A DNA stretch of 34,434 nucleotides from JAADHG01 sp964418645 (GTDB lineage Bacteria > Bacteroidota > Bacteroidia > Flavobacteriales > Flavobacteriaceae), in the NCBI GenBank assembly GCA_964418645.1, contig CAYQME010000025.1, positions 1 to 34,434 on the forward strand. Direction: 5' to 3'. Of this stretch, positions 17,652-25,603 are shown in pieces. The notes beneath the pieces are model-generated. The model had not been told where the DNA came from. It saw nothing but the letters and a program-made list of their open reading frames with translations, and did no database searches. A program made the position numbers and the translations under genes. How positions within the stretch are numbered: position 1 is the first letter of the stretch; every line of letters begins with the position of its first letter.

Positions 17652-19115
17652 ATGAGCGCTACACAAATTATTATTCTTATTGCTGCCTATTTTGGTTTGC
17701 TTATATTAATCTCTCATTTTACTGGAAAAAACGACACAAATGCAGATTTTTTTAAAGCAGGAAAAAAATCGCCCTGGTATATCGTTGCTTTCGGAATGGT
17801 TGGTGCATCACTCTCTGGCGTCACTTTTATTTCGGTTCCAGGTTGGATAGAAGGCTCACAGTTTAGCTACTTTCAAGTGGTCTTGGGTTATATGTTTGGA
17901 TACTTTGTTGTCGCCTTTGTATTGATGCCAATTTACTATAAACATAATGTAACATCTATCTACGAATATTTATTGGATAGATTTGGAACAGTAAGCCATA
18001 AAACAGGTGCCTTTTTCTTTTTTGTATCTCGTGTATTAGGTGCTGCTTTTAGATTGTTTTTAGTCGCAATAGTTTTACAGCAATTTGTATTTGATGCTTG
18101 GAATGTTCCTTTTGAAATTACTGTTGTAATCTCTATTTTATTGATTTGGATCTACACTAATAAAGGTGGTATAAAAACAATTGTATGGACCGATACTTTA
18201 CAAACATTGTTTATGATTGTTGCGGTAATTTTATCCATTTATTTTATTAATGAAAGTTTAGGGTGGAGTTTCTCAGAATTTCTAACTTCTGATGAACTGA
18301 AACAATACAGCAAAGTTCTTGTTACTGATAGTTTTTTAGAACGTAGCCATTTTATAAAGTCTTTTCTAGGTGGTATGTTTATTACCATTTGTATGACAGG
18401 GCTCGACCAAGATATGATGCAAAAGAATTTAACCTGTAAAACACTTAAAGACGCTCAAAAGAACATGATTTCTTTTAGTGTGGTACTTGTTGCTGTTACC
18501 TTTTTGTTTATGCTATTAGGTGCTTTATTATTTATCTATGCTAAAAAACATAACATCTCTATCCCATTGATGGACGGGACTCCTAAAACCGATTTACTAT
18601 TTCCAGAAATTGCCTTAAATAGTGGTTTAGGTATTACTGTAGCCATAACTTTTATGTTAGGCTTAATTGCTGCTGCGTATAGTAGTGCTGATAGTGCTTT
18701 AACGTCATTAACCACATCTTTTTGTGTCGACTTTTTAAACATTGAAAAGAAACCTAAACACCAACAAAAAAGTTTACGTAAAAAAACACATATTGCAATG
18801 AGCTTAATGTTGGTTGTGGTCATTATTATTTTTAAATATGTTTTAAATAGTAATGTTATAGATAGTTTACTTACGGTTGCAGGTTATACCTATGGCCCTT
18901 TACTTGGTTTATTTGCGTTTGGTATTTTTACTAATTATAAAATAAAAGATAAATATGTATGGATTGTTGCTCTATGTGCGGCAACTATATCCTATGTATT
19001 AGGGACAATACCTACTGAAAATCTTGGAGGATATGAAATTGGTTATGAATTATTACCAATTAATGGCTTACTTACATTTATTGGATTAATATTGATTCGT
19101 AGCAAGAAGCGTTAA
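17652..19115 (+). CDS. Sodium:solute symporter (SSS family)
   Basis: The 487-residue protein is almost entirely hydrophobic, with about 13 predicted membrane helices. It shows the SSS N-terminal signature DFFKAGKKSPWYIVAFGMVGASLSGVTFISVPG, the GLDQDMMQKN segment, and AAAYSSADSALTSLTTSFCVDFL, which contains the Ser/Thr-rich sodium-site helix (TM8). It would couple Na+ influx to uptake of an organic solute that cannot be identified. I chose the ATG at 17652; an upstream in-frame TTG at 17637 adds only five residues. Its 3' end overlaps the convergent CoA-binding gene by 30 bp. Confidence 0.92.
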   Translation: MSATQIIILIAAYFGLLILISHFTGKNDTNADFFKAGKKSPWYIVAFGMVGASLSGVTFISVPGWIEGSQFSYFQVVLGYMFGYFVVAFVLMPIYYKHNVTSIYEYLLDRFGTVSHKTGAFFFFVSRVLGAAFRLFLVAIVLQQFVFDAWNVPFEITVVISILLIWIYTNKGGIKTIVWTDTLQTLFMIVAVILSIYFINESLGWSFSEFLTSDELKQYSKVLVTDSFLERSHFIKSFLGGMFITICMTGLDQDMMQKNLTCKTLKDAQKNMISFSVVLVAVTFLFMLLGALLFIYAKKHNISIPLMDGTPKTDLLFPEIALNSGLGITVAITFMLGLIAAAYSSADSALTSLTTSFCVDFLNIEKKPKHQQKSLRKKTHIAMSLMLVVVIIIFKYVLNSNVIDSLLTVAGYTYGPLLGLFAFGIFTNYKIKDKYVWIVALCAATISYVLGTIPTENLGGYEIGYELLPINGLLTFIGLILIRSKKR

Positions 19116-19445
19116 GGTACAAGCCACTTCAAATTCTATATTATTATCTTTTAAAATTTGAAACAATTCTGGATTTTCAGTTCCTGGATTAAAAATGACA
19201 CGTTTTGGATGCAATGAGATTATATAATCATAATACTCTTTCTGTATTTTAGGGTTAAGATAAAGTGTCACAGTATGAATATCTGAAAACATTAACTTTT
19301 CAGTTTTAACTTTTACGCCATGTACTACTCCTTTTACATTTCCAACAGCAAATACCTCAATATCAGAATTTAGTAATCGTTCAATTGCAAAATACGAATA
19401 TCTATTTGGTTTTAAAGAAGCACCTAGCACTAAGGCCGTTTTCAT
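19086..19445 (-). CDS. CoA-binding domain protein (YccU-like)
   Basis: The 119-residue protein begins MKTALVLGASLKPNRYSYFAIERLL, the glycine-rich nucleotide-binding loop of the CoA-binding/Rossmann family, and has YLNPKIQKEYYDYIISLHPKRVIFNPGTENPEL in the second half. The family fold is that of the N-terminal CoA domain of succinyl-CoA synthetase, found alone. The biochemical role is unknown. I chose the ATG at 19445 because the longer frame to 19535 enters the promoter region of the outer-membrane gene. Its 3' end overlaps the symporter gene tail to tail. Confidence 0.87.
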   Translation of the reverse strand: MKTALVLGASLKPNRYSYFAIERLLNSDIEVFAVGNVKGVVHGVKVKTEKLMFSDIHTVTLYLNPKIQKEYYDYIISLHPKRVIFNPGTENPELFQILKDNNIEFEVACTLTLLATNQY

Positions 19446-19483
19446 ACTATATGTTAAAAATTTGTTAACCTGTGTTAAAAAAA

Positions 19484-19508
19484 GTAACAGCAATGGTTTA
19501 CTGTCGTC
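19484..19508 (+). promoter_or_regulatory. Putative ECF-sigma promoter of the outer-membrane beta-barrel gene
   Basis: GTAAC (19484-19488), a 17-bp spacer and GTC (19506-19508, within TGTCGTC) match the pair of elements flanking the ECF sigma gene near 30.8 kb. The TGTCGTC heptamer also occurs in the DUF6249 promoter. The predicted start is some 55 nt upstream of the ATG. Confidence 0.5.
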
Positions 19509-19570
19509 TGTTAGATATAAATGTATAAAAAACATTTAATAAAAGACTAAATCAATCAATCAAAAAACGA

Positions 19571-22039
19571 ATGAAAAAACTAATCACTTTGTGTTTTGTT
19601 ATATTACTTATTGTACAAAACACCCAAGCAACAAACAATAACGACGTATTAGTAGACGGAACTATCTCTGGAAAAGTTCTTGATGCTACACTTAATGAGC
19701 CCTTGCCATACGTAAACATTATTATTAAAAATGAAAAAGGCGAAATAGTTACTGGTAGTATTACACTAGAAGATGGCACATTTAAGATTACAAAAATTCC
19801 TGAAGGTAATATTACCGTAACTGCACAATATATAGGTTACAAAGCCGTAATTAAAGAATTAATTATTACCAGAAAAAACCGTAAAGTAGATTTGGGCAAC
19901 ATCATGCTTGAAGAAGAAGCCGCCGCTCTTGATGCTGTAACTGTTATTGCCGAAGTCTCTACAATTCAACAAAAAGTAGATAGAAAAGTAATCACAATTG
20001 GTAAAGATTTAGCTGCAAGTGGTACAGCTTCCGATATTATGGTTGGTATTCCATCAGTTAGTATAGATCCTCAATCTGGTGATATTAGCATGCGTGGCAA
20101 CTCTAATGTGCGAGTTATGGTAGATGGAAAATTATCTAACATTCCAACTGAACAATTATTAAAACAAATCCCTTCTGCTTCAATTAAATCTATTGAATTA
20201 ATTACTAATCCTTCAGCTAAATATAATCCTGAAGGCATGAGTGGAATTATCAATATTGTGTTACACAAAAACACAATGATAGGATTTAATGGAAGTACAA
20301 GTGTAGGATTAAGATATGAAAAAGAACCAAAATTTAATAGTTCATTGAATATGAATTATCGAAATGGTAAATTTAATTTATATGGCAACTATAGTAATAA
20401 TATTTCTAAAAATGTTAATTATGGATTTATTGATAGAATAGAACAAAACACACTTCAAACTATAAATCTTTTAGATGATAGAAAATCTCATTCATTTAAA
20501 GCTGGTCTTGATTTTTACTTAAACGATAAAAACACTATTTCAGTTTTTACTAATCAAAGTCTTCATGTTGGTGGTACAAATGCCGAAACTGGTATCTTTT
20601 TTAATGATTCTGCTTTTGATCAAATGCAAAATATTGCAAATAAAGGCGACAACGAATCTCATCAATACAATTTTGATTACAAATTAGATTTTAATAAAGA
20701 AGGTCAAAATATAGAACTTGAAGTTGATTATAACATCTATAATGGTGATTCAAAAATCAATAATAATTTCGAAGGTTTTATTATAAGACCTAATTATTTT
20801 GAACTTAACGATACCAAAAGAGATCGTACAACAATTAATTTAGATTATGTTGATCCTTTATCTGAAACCACAAAATTAGAATTAGGCTTACAGGCAAGAT
20901 TATTCAACAATACTATTAATTACGAATCAGACGGTCGTTCTCAAAATATGCTAGGCGATTACATACCAACTACAACTTATTTTGATTATAGTAGAGATAT
21001 TTATTCGGCTTATGCTACATATAGCAAGAAGTTTGAAAAATGGACCTATCAAATTGGCTTGCGTGCCGAAAATGTTCAAGTGGAAACTTTGGCTTTAGAT
21101 ACAAATCTAGGAACTAATGCTGTTACTGCATTCCCTTTTGATAATGATTATTTTGAGGTTTATCCTTCTGCTTTCTTTACGTATAGTCCATCAGAAAAAA
21201 ATTCGTATCAGTTAAGCTATAGTCGTCGTGTTGACAGACCTGGAGTAGGACAAGTTAATCCGTTACCTGAATTTAGCACACCTTTAATTTCTAAATTCGG
21301 AAATCAAGATTTGTTACCACAATTCACTAATTCAATTGAAACTAATTATACAAGAACATTAAATAATAGAAAAGGAAGTATTACTGCTGGTTTATTTTAT
21401 AGAAGTATAAAAGAAGAAATATCAACTGTAGTTTTAGTTGACAGAGCAGATTTTAATAGATTAATTTTAACAGACGATAATTTTGACGACACTTCAGCAT
21501 TTGGTTTTGAATTCTCAACTAATTATCGACCAACAAAATGGTGGAGTATCAATGGAAGTTTCGATTTATATTCTCAAACTCAAAAAAGTATAAGTGAAAG
21601 ACTAACTGAATCACCAGAAATTGCAACTGAAGACGATATAGTTTTAGAAACTGTTGAAGTTGACAATTTAGCATATAGCTTTAGAATGTACAATAATTTT
21701 AAAGTTAGTAAAAGCTTATCGTTTACCGCATTTGGGTATTATAGAGGAACAAATGAAAGTGTTCAATTTGATGTAGATCCAATGTATTTTGTAAATCTAG
21801 GAATGCGTTATAGTTTTATTGATAACAAAGCTACATTTAGTTTAAACTTTAATGATATTTTTAATACGATGAAGTTTTCTGCTGATGTTGAAAGACCATT
21901 CAAACAAGATGTTCAATTTAACTGGGAAAGTCAAACTGTCGCAGCCAGTTTATCTTATCGTTTTGGTGGTGGAAAATATCGTGCTAAATCTCGTAAGCGT
22001 AGAGATAACGATGAGAAATCTGGAGGAGGAATTTTTTAA
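19571..22039 (+). CDS. TonB-dependent-receptor-like outer-membrane beta-barrel protein
   Basis: The 822-residue protein has a Sec signal (1-20, VQNTQA|TN), a CarboxypepD_reg-like domain (about 30-115; GKVLDATLNEPLPYVNI...LEDGTFKI...YIGYKAV), a plug domain (about 125-235; VSIDPQSGDISMRGNSNVRVMVDG, IKSIELITNPSAKYNPEGMSGIINIV) and a C-terminal barrel of the OMP_b-brl_3 type rich in aromatic beta-strands, ending near FGGGKYRAKSRKRRDNDEKSGGGIF. A TonB box is not obvious. It has no SusD partner next to it. Such proteins may import nutrients or peptides, or serve other envelope roles. An ECF-type promoter motif lies upstream and a strong terminator downstream. Confidence 0.9.
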   Translation: MKKLITLCFVILLIVQNTQATNNNDVLVDGTISGKVLDATLNEPLPYVNIIIKNEKGEIVTGSITLEDGTFKITKIPEGNITVTAQYIGYKAVIKELIITRKNRKVDLGNIMLEEEAAALDAVTVIAEVSTIQQKVDRKVITIGKDLAASGTASDIMVGIPSVSIDPQSGDISMRGNSNVRVMVDGKLSNIPTEQLLKQIPSASIKSIELITNPSAKYNPEGMSGIINIVLHKNTMIGFNGSTSVGLRYEKEPKFNSSLNMNYRNGKFNLYGNYSNNISKNVNYGFIDRIEQNTLQTINLLDDRKSHSFKAGLDFYLNDKNTISVFTNQSLHVGGTNAETGIFFNDSAFDQMQNIANKGDNESHQYNFDYKLDFNKEGQNIELEVDYNIYNGDSKINNNFEGFIIRPNYFELNDTKRDRTTINLDYVDPLSETTKLELGLQARLFNNTINYESDGRSQNMLGDYIPTTTYFDYSRDIYSAYATYSKKFEKWTYQIGLRAENVQVETLALDTNLGTNAVTAFPFDNDYFEVYPSAFFTYSPSEKNSYQLSYSRRVDRPGVGQVNPLPEFSTPLISKFGNQDLLPQFTNSIETNYTRTLNNRKGSITAGLFYRSIKEEISTVVLVDRADFNRLILTDDNFDDTSAFGFEFSTNYRPTKWWSINGSFDLYSQTQKSISERLTESPEIATEDDIVLETVEVDNLAYSFRMYNNFKVSKSLSFTAFGYYRGTNESVQFDVDPMYFVNLGMRYSFIDNKATFSLNFNDIFNTMKFSADVERPFKQDVQFNWESQTVAASLSYRFGGGKYRAKSRKRRDNDEKSGGGIF

Positions 22040-22110
22040 AAGACGAATAAACTCTTTAATAACCTACATAATAGTTGATGGTTAGTGTTAATGTTTGGTT
22101 ATTAATAAGA

Positions 22111-22138
22111 AAACCCGAAGTATAAACTTCGGGTTTTT
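22111..22138 (+). terminator. Rho-independent terminator of the beta-barrel gene
   Basis: AAACCCGAAGT and ACTTCGGGTTT form a perfect 11-bp stem with the loop ATAA, followed by T residues. It lies about 72 bp after the stop codon at 22039 and would work in both directions. Confidence 0.88.
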
Positions 22139-22243
22139 ATTTTAATAAAATGTTAAAGTTTACAATACTATGAAATAAAACACAAAATCTTACGTCTTAT
22201 ATATAGACATTTATTTTTTTAAGTGTTAATGTTGGTTAATAGT

Positions 22244-22281
22244 AAAAAAAATCGAGGTATTTCTCTGCTTCGGTTTTTTTT
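22244..22281 (+). terminator. Second terminator-like hairpin
   Basis: An A-tract with TCGAGG pairs with CTTCGG and a T-tract (two G-U wobbles in RNA), with a 10-nt loop. It follows the second copy of the AGTGTTAATGTT motif and ends in eight T residues, as a terminator of a short transcript would. Confidence 0.55.
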
Positions 22282-22306
22282 GTTTATACACTTTAAAGGG
22301 AGCCTC

Positions 22307-22347
22307 TTGATAACTTTGAATAAGTTAATCAATTCAAAGATTATCAA
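22307..22347. repeat. Long inverted repeat, 15-bp arms with a one-base bulge
   Basis: TTGATAACTTTGAAT (22307-22321) pairs with ATTCAAAGATTATCAA (22332-22347), leaving a 10-nt loop. There is no adjacent T-tract, so it is not a typical intrinsic terminator on either strand. It may be an operator, an RNA structure or a decayed mobile-element end. Confidence 0.6.
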
Positions 22348-22362
22348 ATTTTAATTTAAAAG

Positions 22363-22397
22363 ATTCCTTCCTGATAGCTATCGGGATTTGCAGGAAT
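22363..22397. repeat. Compound REP-like palindrome (R4)
   Basis: Outer arms ATTCCT (22363-22368) and AGGAAT (22392-22397) enclose a central palindrome CCTGATAGCTATCGGG (22370-22385). The element ends directly at the stop codon of the ketoacyl-ACP synthase gene (22398). Confidence 0.7.
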
Positions 22398-23402
22398 TTA
22401 CCACTTAATTATCACACTTCCCCAAGTAAATCCACTTCCAAAAGCTGCCAATACTACAGTATCATTATCATTTACTTTTCCTTGTTCCCAAGCTTCGGTA
22501 AGTGCTATAATAATAGATGCAGCAGTAGTATTTCCATATTTCATAATGTTATTATACACTTGGTCATCTCTTAATCCAAATTTTCGTTGTACAAATTGAG
22601 AAATACGTAAATTGGCTTGATGTGGAATAAATAAATCAATATCTTCTTTTGTTAAACTATTTTTTGTTAAACCTTCATTAATCACTTCACTAAAACGCAC
22701 AATGGCATGTTTAAATACAAAAGTGCCATCCATATAAGGAAAATAAGAAATATCTTCTTCTTTTGAATCTAAAATCTCCGGTACCCAATGACCAATGCTA
22801 GGAGACTCTACAATTAACTTATCCGCATATTTACCTTCACTATGCAAATGTGTAGAAAGTATACCTTTAGTATTATCTTCTTCTCTTGACAATACACAAG
22901 CACCTGCACCATCACCAAAAATCACAGAAACACCACGACCACGAGTTGTCTTGTCTAAACCGTTAGAATGGTATTCTGCACCTATAACCAAAACATTTTT
23001 ATACATTCCTGTTTTAATAAATTGATCTGCCACAGAAAGAGCATATACAAAACCCGAACATTGATTTCGTACATCTAATGCACCTACCGTTTTCAAGTCA
23101 AGCATATCTTGAATTTGCACACCACAACCAGGAAAATAATAATCTGGACTTAAGGTGGCAAACACAATAAAATCTATATCGTCTTTAGTTAATCCTGCTC
23201 TATCAATGGCAATTCTAGCTGCTTTTGCTCCCATAATAGCAGATGATTCGTCACTACCTTTTTTAATCCAACGACGCTCTTTAATACCTGTTCGTTCTTG
23301 TATCCATTCGTCATTTGTGTCCATTAATTTGGATAAATCATCGTTAGTAACCACATTGTCTGGAAGATATTTACCTAAACCAATTATTTTAGAATTGTAC
23401 AT
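22398..23402 (-). CDS. fabH: 3-oxoacyl-ACP synthase III (KAS III family)
   Basis: The 334-residue thiolase-fold protein carries the KAS III catalytic triad: C115 in RNQCSGFVYAL, H261 in FIPHQANLRIS, and N291 in YGNTTAAS. The N-terminal LPDNVVTNDDLSKLMDTNDEWIQERTGIKERRW and the glycine-rich GFGSGFTWGS end are also typical. KAS III condenses an acyl-CoA with malonyl-ACP to start fatty-acid synthesis. Many flavobacteria have more than one FabH-like protein, and this copy has no fab or acc neighbours, so it may be an accessory paralog used for branched-chain or special starters. The gene is divergent from htpG across 200 bp. Confidence 0.88.
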   Translation of the reverse strand: MYNSKIIGLGKYLPDNVVTNDDLSKLMDTNDEWIQERTGIKERRWIKKGSDESSAIMGAKAARIAIDRAGLTKDDIDFIVFATLSPDYYFPGCGVQIQDMLDLKTVGALDVRNQCSGFVYALSVADQFIKTGMYKNVLVIGAEYHSNGLDKTTRGRGVSVIFGDGAGACVLSREEDNTKGILSTHLHSEGKYADKLIVESPSIGHWVPEILDSKEEDISYFPYMDGTFVFKHAIVRFSEVINEGLTKNSLTKEDIDLFIPHQANLRISQFVQRKFGLRDDQVYNNIMKYGNTTAASIIIALTEAWEQGKVNDNDTVVLAAFGSGFTWGSVIIKW

Positions 23403-23421
23403 TGAAAATAATTTATTTTCA

Positions 23422-23441
23422 ATTTCCGTAAAAACGGAAAT
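23422..23441. repeat. Palindrome (R5) in the leader of the KAS III gene
   Basis: ATTTCCGT-AAAA-ACGGAAAT is a perfect 8-bp inverted repeat with a 4-nt loop, 19 bp upstream of the fabH-type start codon. Its core (TTTCCG/CGGAAA) resembles R6, 140 bp away. Confidence 0.7.
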
Positions 23442-23485
23442 CTTTTATTCGAAAAGTAAAATTACAAATTAAACTCATAATAAAA

Positions 23486-23525
23486 TGTCAGTTTGTCACT
23501 TTTAACGAATTGGCATTTTTGTTGC
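23486..23525 (+). promoter_or_regulatory. Sigma-54-like promoter and TGTCA repeat upstream of htpG
   Basis: TTGGCATTTTTGTTGCC (23510-23526) contains GG-N10-GC (23512-23513 and 23524-23525), the -24/-12 core of sigma-54 promoters. TGTCA is repeated just upstream (23486-23490 and 23494-23498), a possible activator or stress-regulator site. The predicted start would leave a leader of roughly 65 nt. TTGGCA/TGCCAA is also an inverted repeat, so an operator is an alternative reading. Confidence 0.5.
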
Positions 23526-23563
23526 CAATAGATAAGCAACAAAATAAAACAAAGTTTAAACAG

Positions 23564-23583
23564 TTTTCCGCCCTTGCGGAAAA
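23564..23583. repeat. Palindrome (R6) in the htpG leader
   Basis: TTTTCCGC-CCTT-GCGGAAAA is a perfect 8-bp inverted repeat with a 4-nt loop, 19 bp before the htpG start codon. It would fold in the mRNA leader close to the ribosome-binding region. It may be a dispersed repeat or a translational control element. Confidence 0.7.
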
Positions 23584-23602
23584 GAAAAAATAACAATTCA
23601 TT

Positions 23603-25516
23603 ATGGCAAAAGGAAATATTAATGTTGCAGTAGAAAACATTTTCCCTTTAATTAAAAAATTCTTGTATAGTGATCACGAAATATTTTTACGTGAGCTTAT
23701 CAGTAACGCAACAGATGCAACTTTAAAATTAAAACACCTTACTACAATTGGTGAAACCAAAGTAGAATATGGTAATCCACAAATTGAAATTAGGATTGAT
23801 AAAAAAGGCAAGAAGCTTCATATTATTGATCAAGGTTTAGGAATGACAGCTGATGAAGTTGAAAAATACATTAACGAAATTGCATTTTCTGGCGCTGAAG
23901 AGTTTTTAGACAAATACAACGATAAAGGTCAAGATGCAGGAATTATTGGTCATTTTGGTCTTGGCTTCTATTCTTCTTTTATGGTTGCAGAAAAAGTTGA
24001 AATCATTACAAAATCTTTCAAAGGTGACGATGCAGCACATTGGACCTGTGATGGCTCACCAGAATTTACACTTGTAAAGGGAAAGAAAAAAGATAGAGGA
24101 ACCGAGATTATTCTTCATATAGCAGATGACTCTATAGAGTTTCTTGAAGAATCCCGTATTAACGAATTACTTCAAAAGTATAATAAGTTTATGCCTATTC
24201 CAATTAAATTTGGAACCAAAGAGATAAATGATCCAGATCACGAGCCTAAAACGACTAAGGATAAAGATGGTAAGGAAACTACAGAACCACATAAACAAAT
24301 AACAGTTGATAATATCATCAACAATCCAAATCCTGCATGGACCAAACAGCCTGCAGATTTAAAAGATGAGGATTATAAAAGTTTCTATCGCGAATTGTAT
24401 CCTATGCAATTTGAAGAGCCTTTATTCAATATTCATTTAAATGTAGATTATCCGTTTAACTTAACTGGAATCTTGTATTTCCCAAAGATGACGAATGATT
24501 TAAACATTCAGAAAGATAAAATTCAATTGTATCAAAATCAAGTGTTTGTAACTGATAATGTTGAAGGTATTGTTCCAGAATTTTTAACTATGCTTCGTGG
24601 TGTTATTGATTCACCTGATATTCCATTAAACGTATCTCGTAGTTATTTACAAGCTGATGGAGCAGTTAAAAAGATTTCATCTTACATAACCCGAAAAGTT
24701 GCCGATAAATTAAAATCGCTATTTAATGATAATCGTGAAGATTTTGAAAAGAAATGGGACGATATTAAAATTGTCATTGAATACGGCATGCTTTCTGAAG
24801 AAAAATTCTTCGAAAAATCTGATGCATTTGCGTTGTATCCTTCAGTTGATGGCAAATATTACACTTACAATGAACTTCAAGATAAGATTAAAGCAAATCA
24901 AACTGATAAAGATGACAAGTTGGTGATATTGTATGCTTCCGATAAAGATGCACAACACTCATATATTGAAGCAGCCAAAGCTAAAGGATATGAAGTGTTA
25001 TTTTTAGATTCTCCAATAGTATCGCATTTAATTCAGAAGCTTGAAACTTCAAAAGAAAAAATATCATTTGCTCGTGTAGATGCCGACCATGTTGATAATT
25101 TAATCAAAAAAGAGGATACAAAAATATCTAAACTATCTGATGAAGAAAAAACAAAGCTTGATGAGTTATTGAAAGAAGTTGTGCCATCTGAAAAATTTAT
25201 GGTACAATTAGAACCTATGGATAGCAATGCTGCGCCTTTTATAATTACACAACCAGAATTTATGCGTCGTATGAAGGAGATGCAACAAACTGGTGGTGGA
25301 GGCGGAATGTTTGGAATGGGTAATATGCCAGAAATGTTCAATCTGGTTGTAAATACTAATTCGGAATTAGTAGGTGACATTTTAAACACCAAAACCCGTA
25401 AAAAACAAGAACGTTTAATAAACCAAAGTTTAGATTTGGCACGACTATCTCAAGGCTTATTAAAAGGTGAAGAGCTAACAAGCTTCATTAAACGAAGTTA
25501 TGAGATGATTAAATAA
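23603..25516 (+). CDS. htpG: Molecular chaperone HtpG (Hsp90)
   Basis: The 637-residue protein is bacterial Hsp90, an ATP-dependent chaperone dimer. The GHKL ATPase domain (about 1-215) shows FLRELISNATDA at 28-38 (E31, N35), the DxGxG motif DQGLG at 76-80 and GHFGLGFYSSF at 116-126. The middle domain includes NLTGILYFPKM and VSRSYLQAD, which carries the catalytic-loop Arg. The C-terminal dimerisation domain follows, with a Gly/Met-rich segment (GGGGGMFGMGNMPEM) near residue 570. Length matches the family (~620-640). An 11-residue KTTKDKDGKET acidic/basic linker sits after the ATPase domain. It is a single gene with a sigma-54-like promoter, a leader hairpin and a strong terminator. Confidence 0.97.
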   Translation: MAKGNINVAVENIFPLIKKFLYSDHEIFLRELISNATDATLKLKHLTTIGETKVEYGNPQIEIRIDKKGKKLHIIDQGLGMTADEVEKYINEIAFSGAEEFLDKYNDKGQDAGIIGHFGLGFYSSFMVAEKVEIITKSFKGDDAAHWTCDGSPEFTLVKGKKKDRGTEIILHIADDSIEFLEESRINELLQKYNKFMPIPIKFGTKEINDPDHEPKTTKDKDGKETTEPHKQITVDNIINNPNPAWTKQPADLKDEDYKSFYRELYPMQFEEPLFNIHLNVDYPFNLTGILYFPKMTNDLNIQKDKIQLYQNQVFVTDNVEGIVPEFLTMLRGVIDSPDIPLNVSRSYLQADGAVKKISSYITRKVADKLKSLFNDNREDFEKKWDDIKIVIEYGMLSEEKFFEKSDAFALYPSVDGKYYTYNELQDKIKANQTDKDDKLVILYASDKDAQHSYIEAAKAKGYEVLFLDSPIVSHLIQKLETSKEKISFARVDADHVDNLIKKEDTKISKLSDEEKTKLDELLKEVVPSEKFMVQLEPMDSNAAPFIITQPEFMRRMKEMQQTGGGGGMFGMGNMPEMFNLVVNTNSELVGDILNTKTRKKQERLINQSLDLARLSQGLLKGEELTSFIKRSYEMIK

Positions 25517-25519
25517 CAA

Positions 25520-25539
25520 ATTCCTGCGTAGACAGAAAT
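25520..25539. repeat. Degenerate REP-like palindrome (R7)
   Basis: ATTCCTG and CAGAAAT pair over 7 bp with one mismatch, 4 bp after the htpG stop codon, followed by CTCATGA. It resembles R1 and R4 in sequence and in position just after a stop. Confidence 0.5.
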
Positions 25540-25560
25540 CTCATGAATTGAAACCCAAAA

Positions 25561-25589
25561 CCACTTTGTAAAAACAAAGTGGTTTTTTT
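25561..25589 (+). terminator. Rho-independent terminator of htpG
   Basis: CCACTTTGT and ACAAAGTGG form a perfect 9-bp stem with an AAAA loop followed by seven T residues. It lies 45 bp after the htpG stop. Confidence 0.92.
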
Positions 25590-25603
25590 ATTACATTTAA
25601 ACA

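Larger units (their letters stand above)
22040..22397. other. Gene-free 358-bp intergenic region with several structured elements
   Basis: No credible gene was found here. The region contains a terminator (22111-22136), a repeated AGTGTTAATGTT...GGTTA motif (22084-22101 and 22222-22238), a second terminator-like hairpin (22244-22281), a 15-bp inverted repeat (22307-22347) and a compound palindrome (22363-22397) ending at the fabH-type gene's stop codon. Confidence 0.7.

Noticed and set aside
19446..19535. 30-residue N-terminal extension of the CoA-binding protein
   Set aside because: It overlaps the upstream region of the beta-barrel gene, and the family starts at MKTALVLGAS.
23510..23526. 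TTGGCA/TGCCAA as a simple operator palindrome
   Set aside because: The palindrome is short (6 bp), while the same bases fit GG-N10-GC of a sigma-54 promoter at the right distance from htpG. I kept the operator reading as the weaker alternative.
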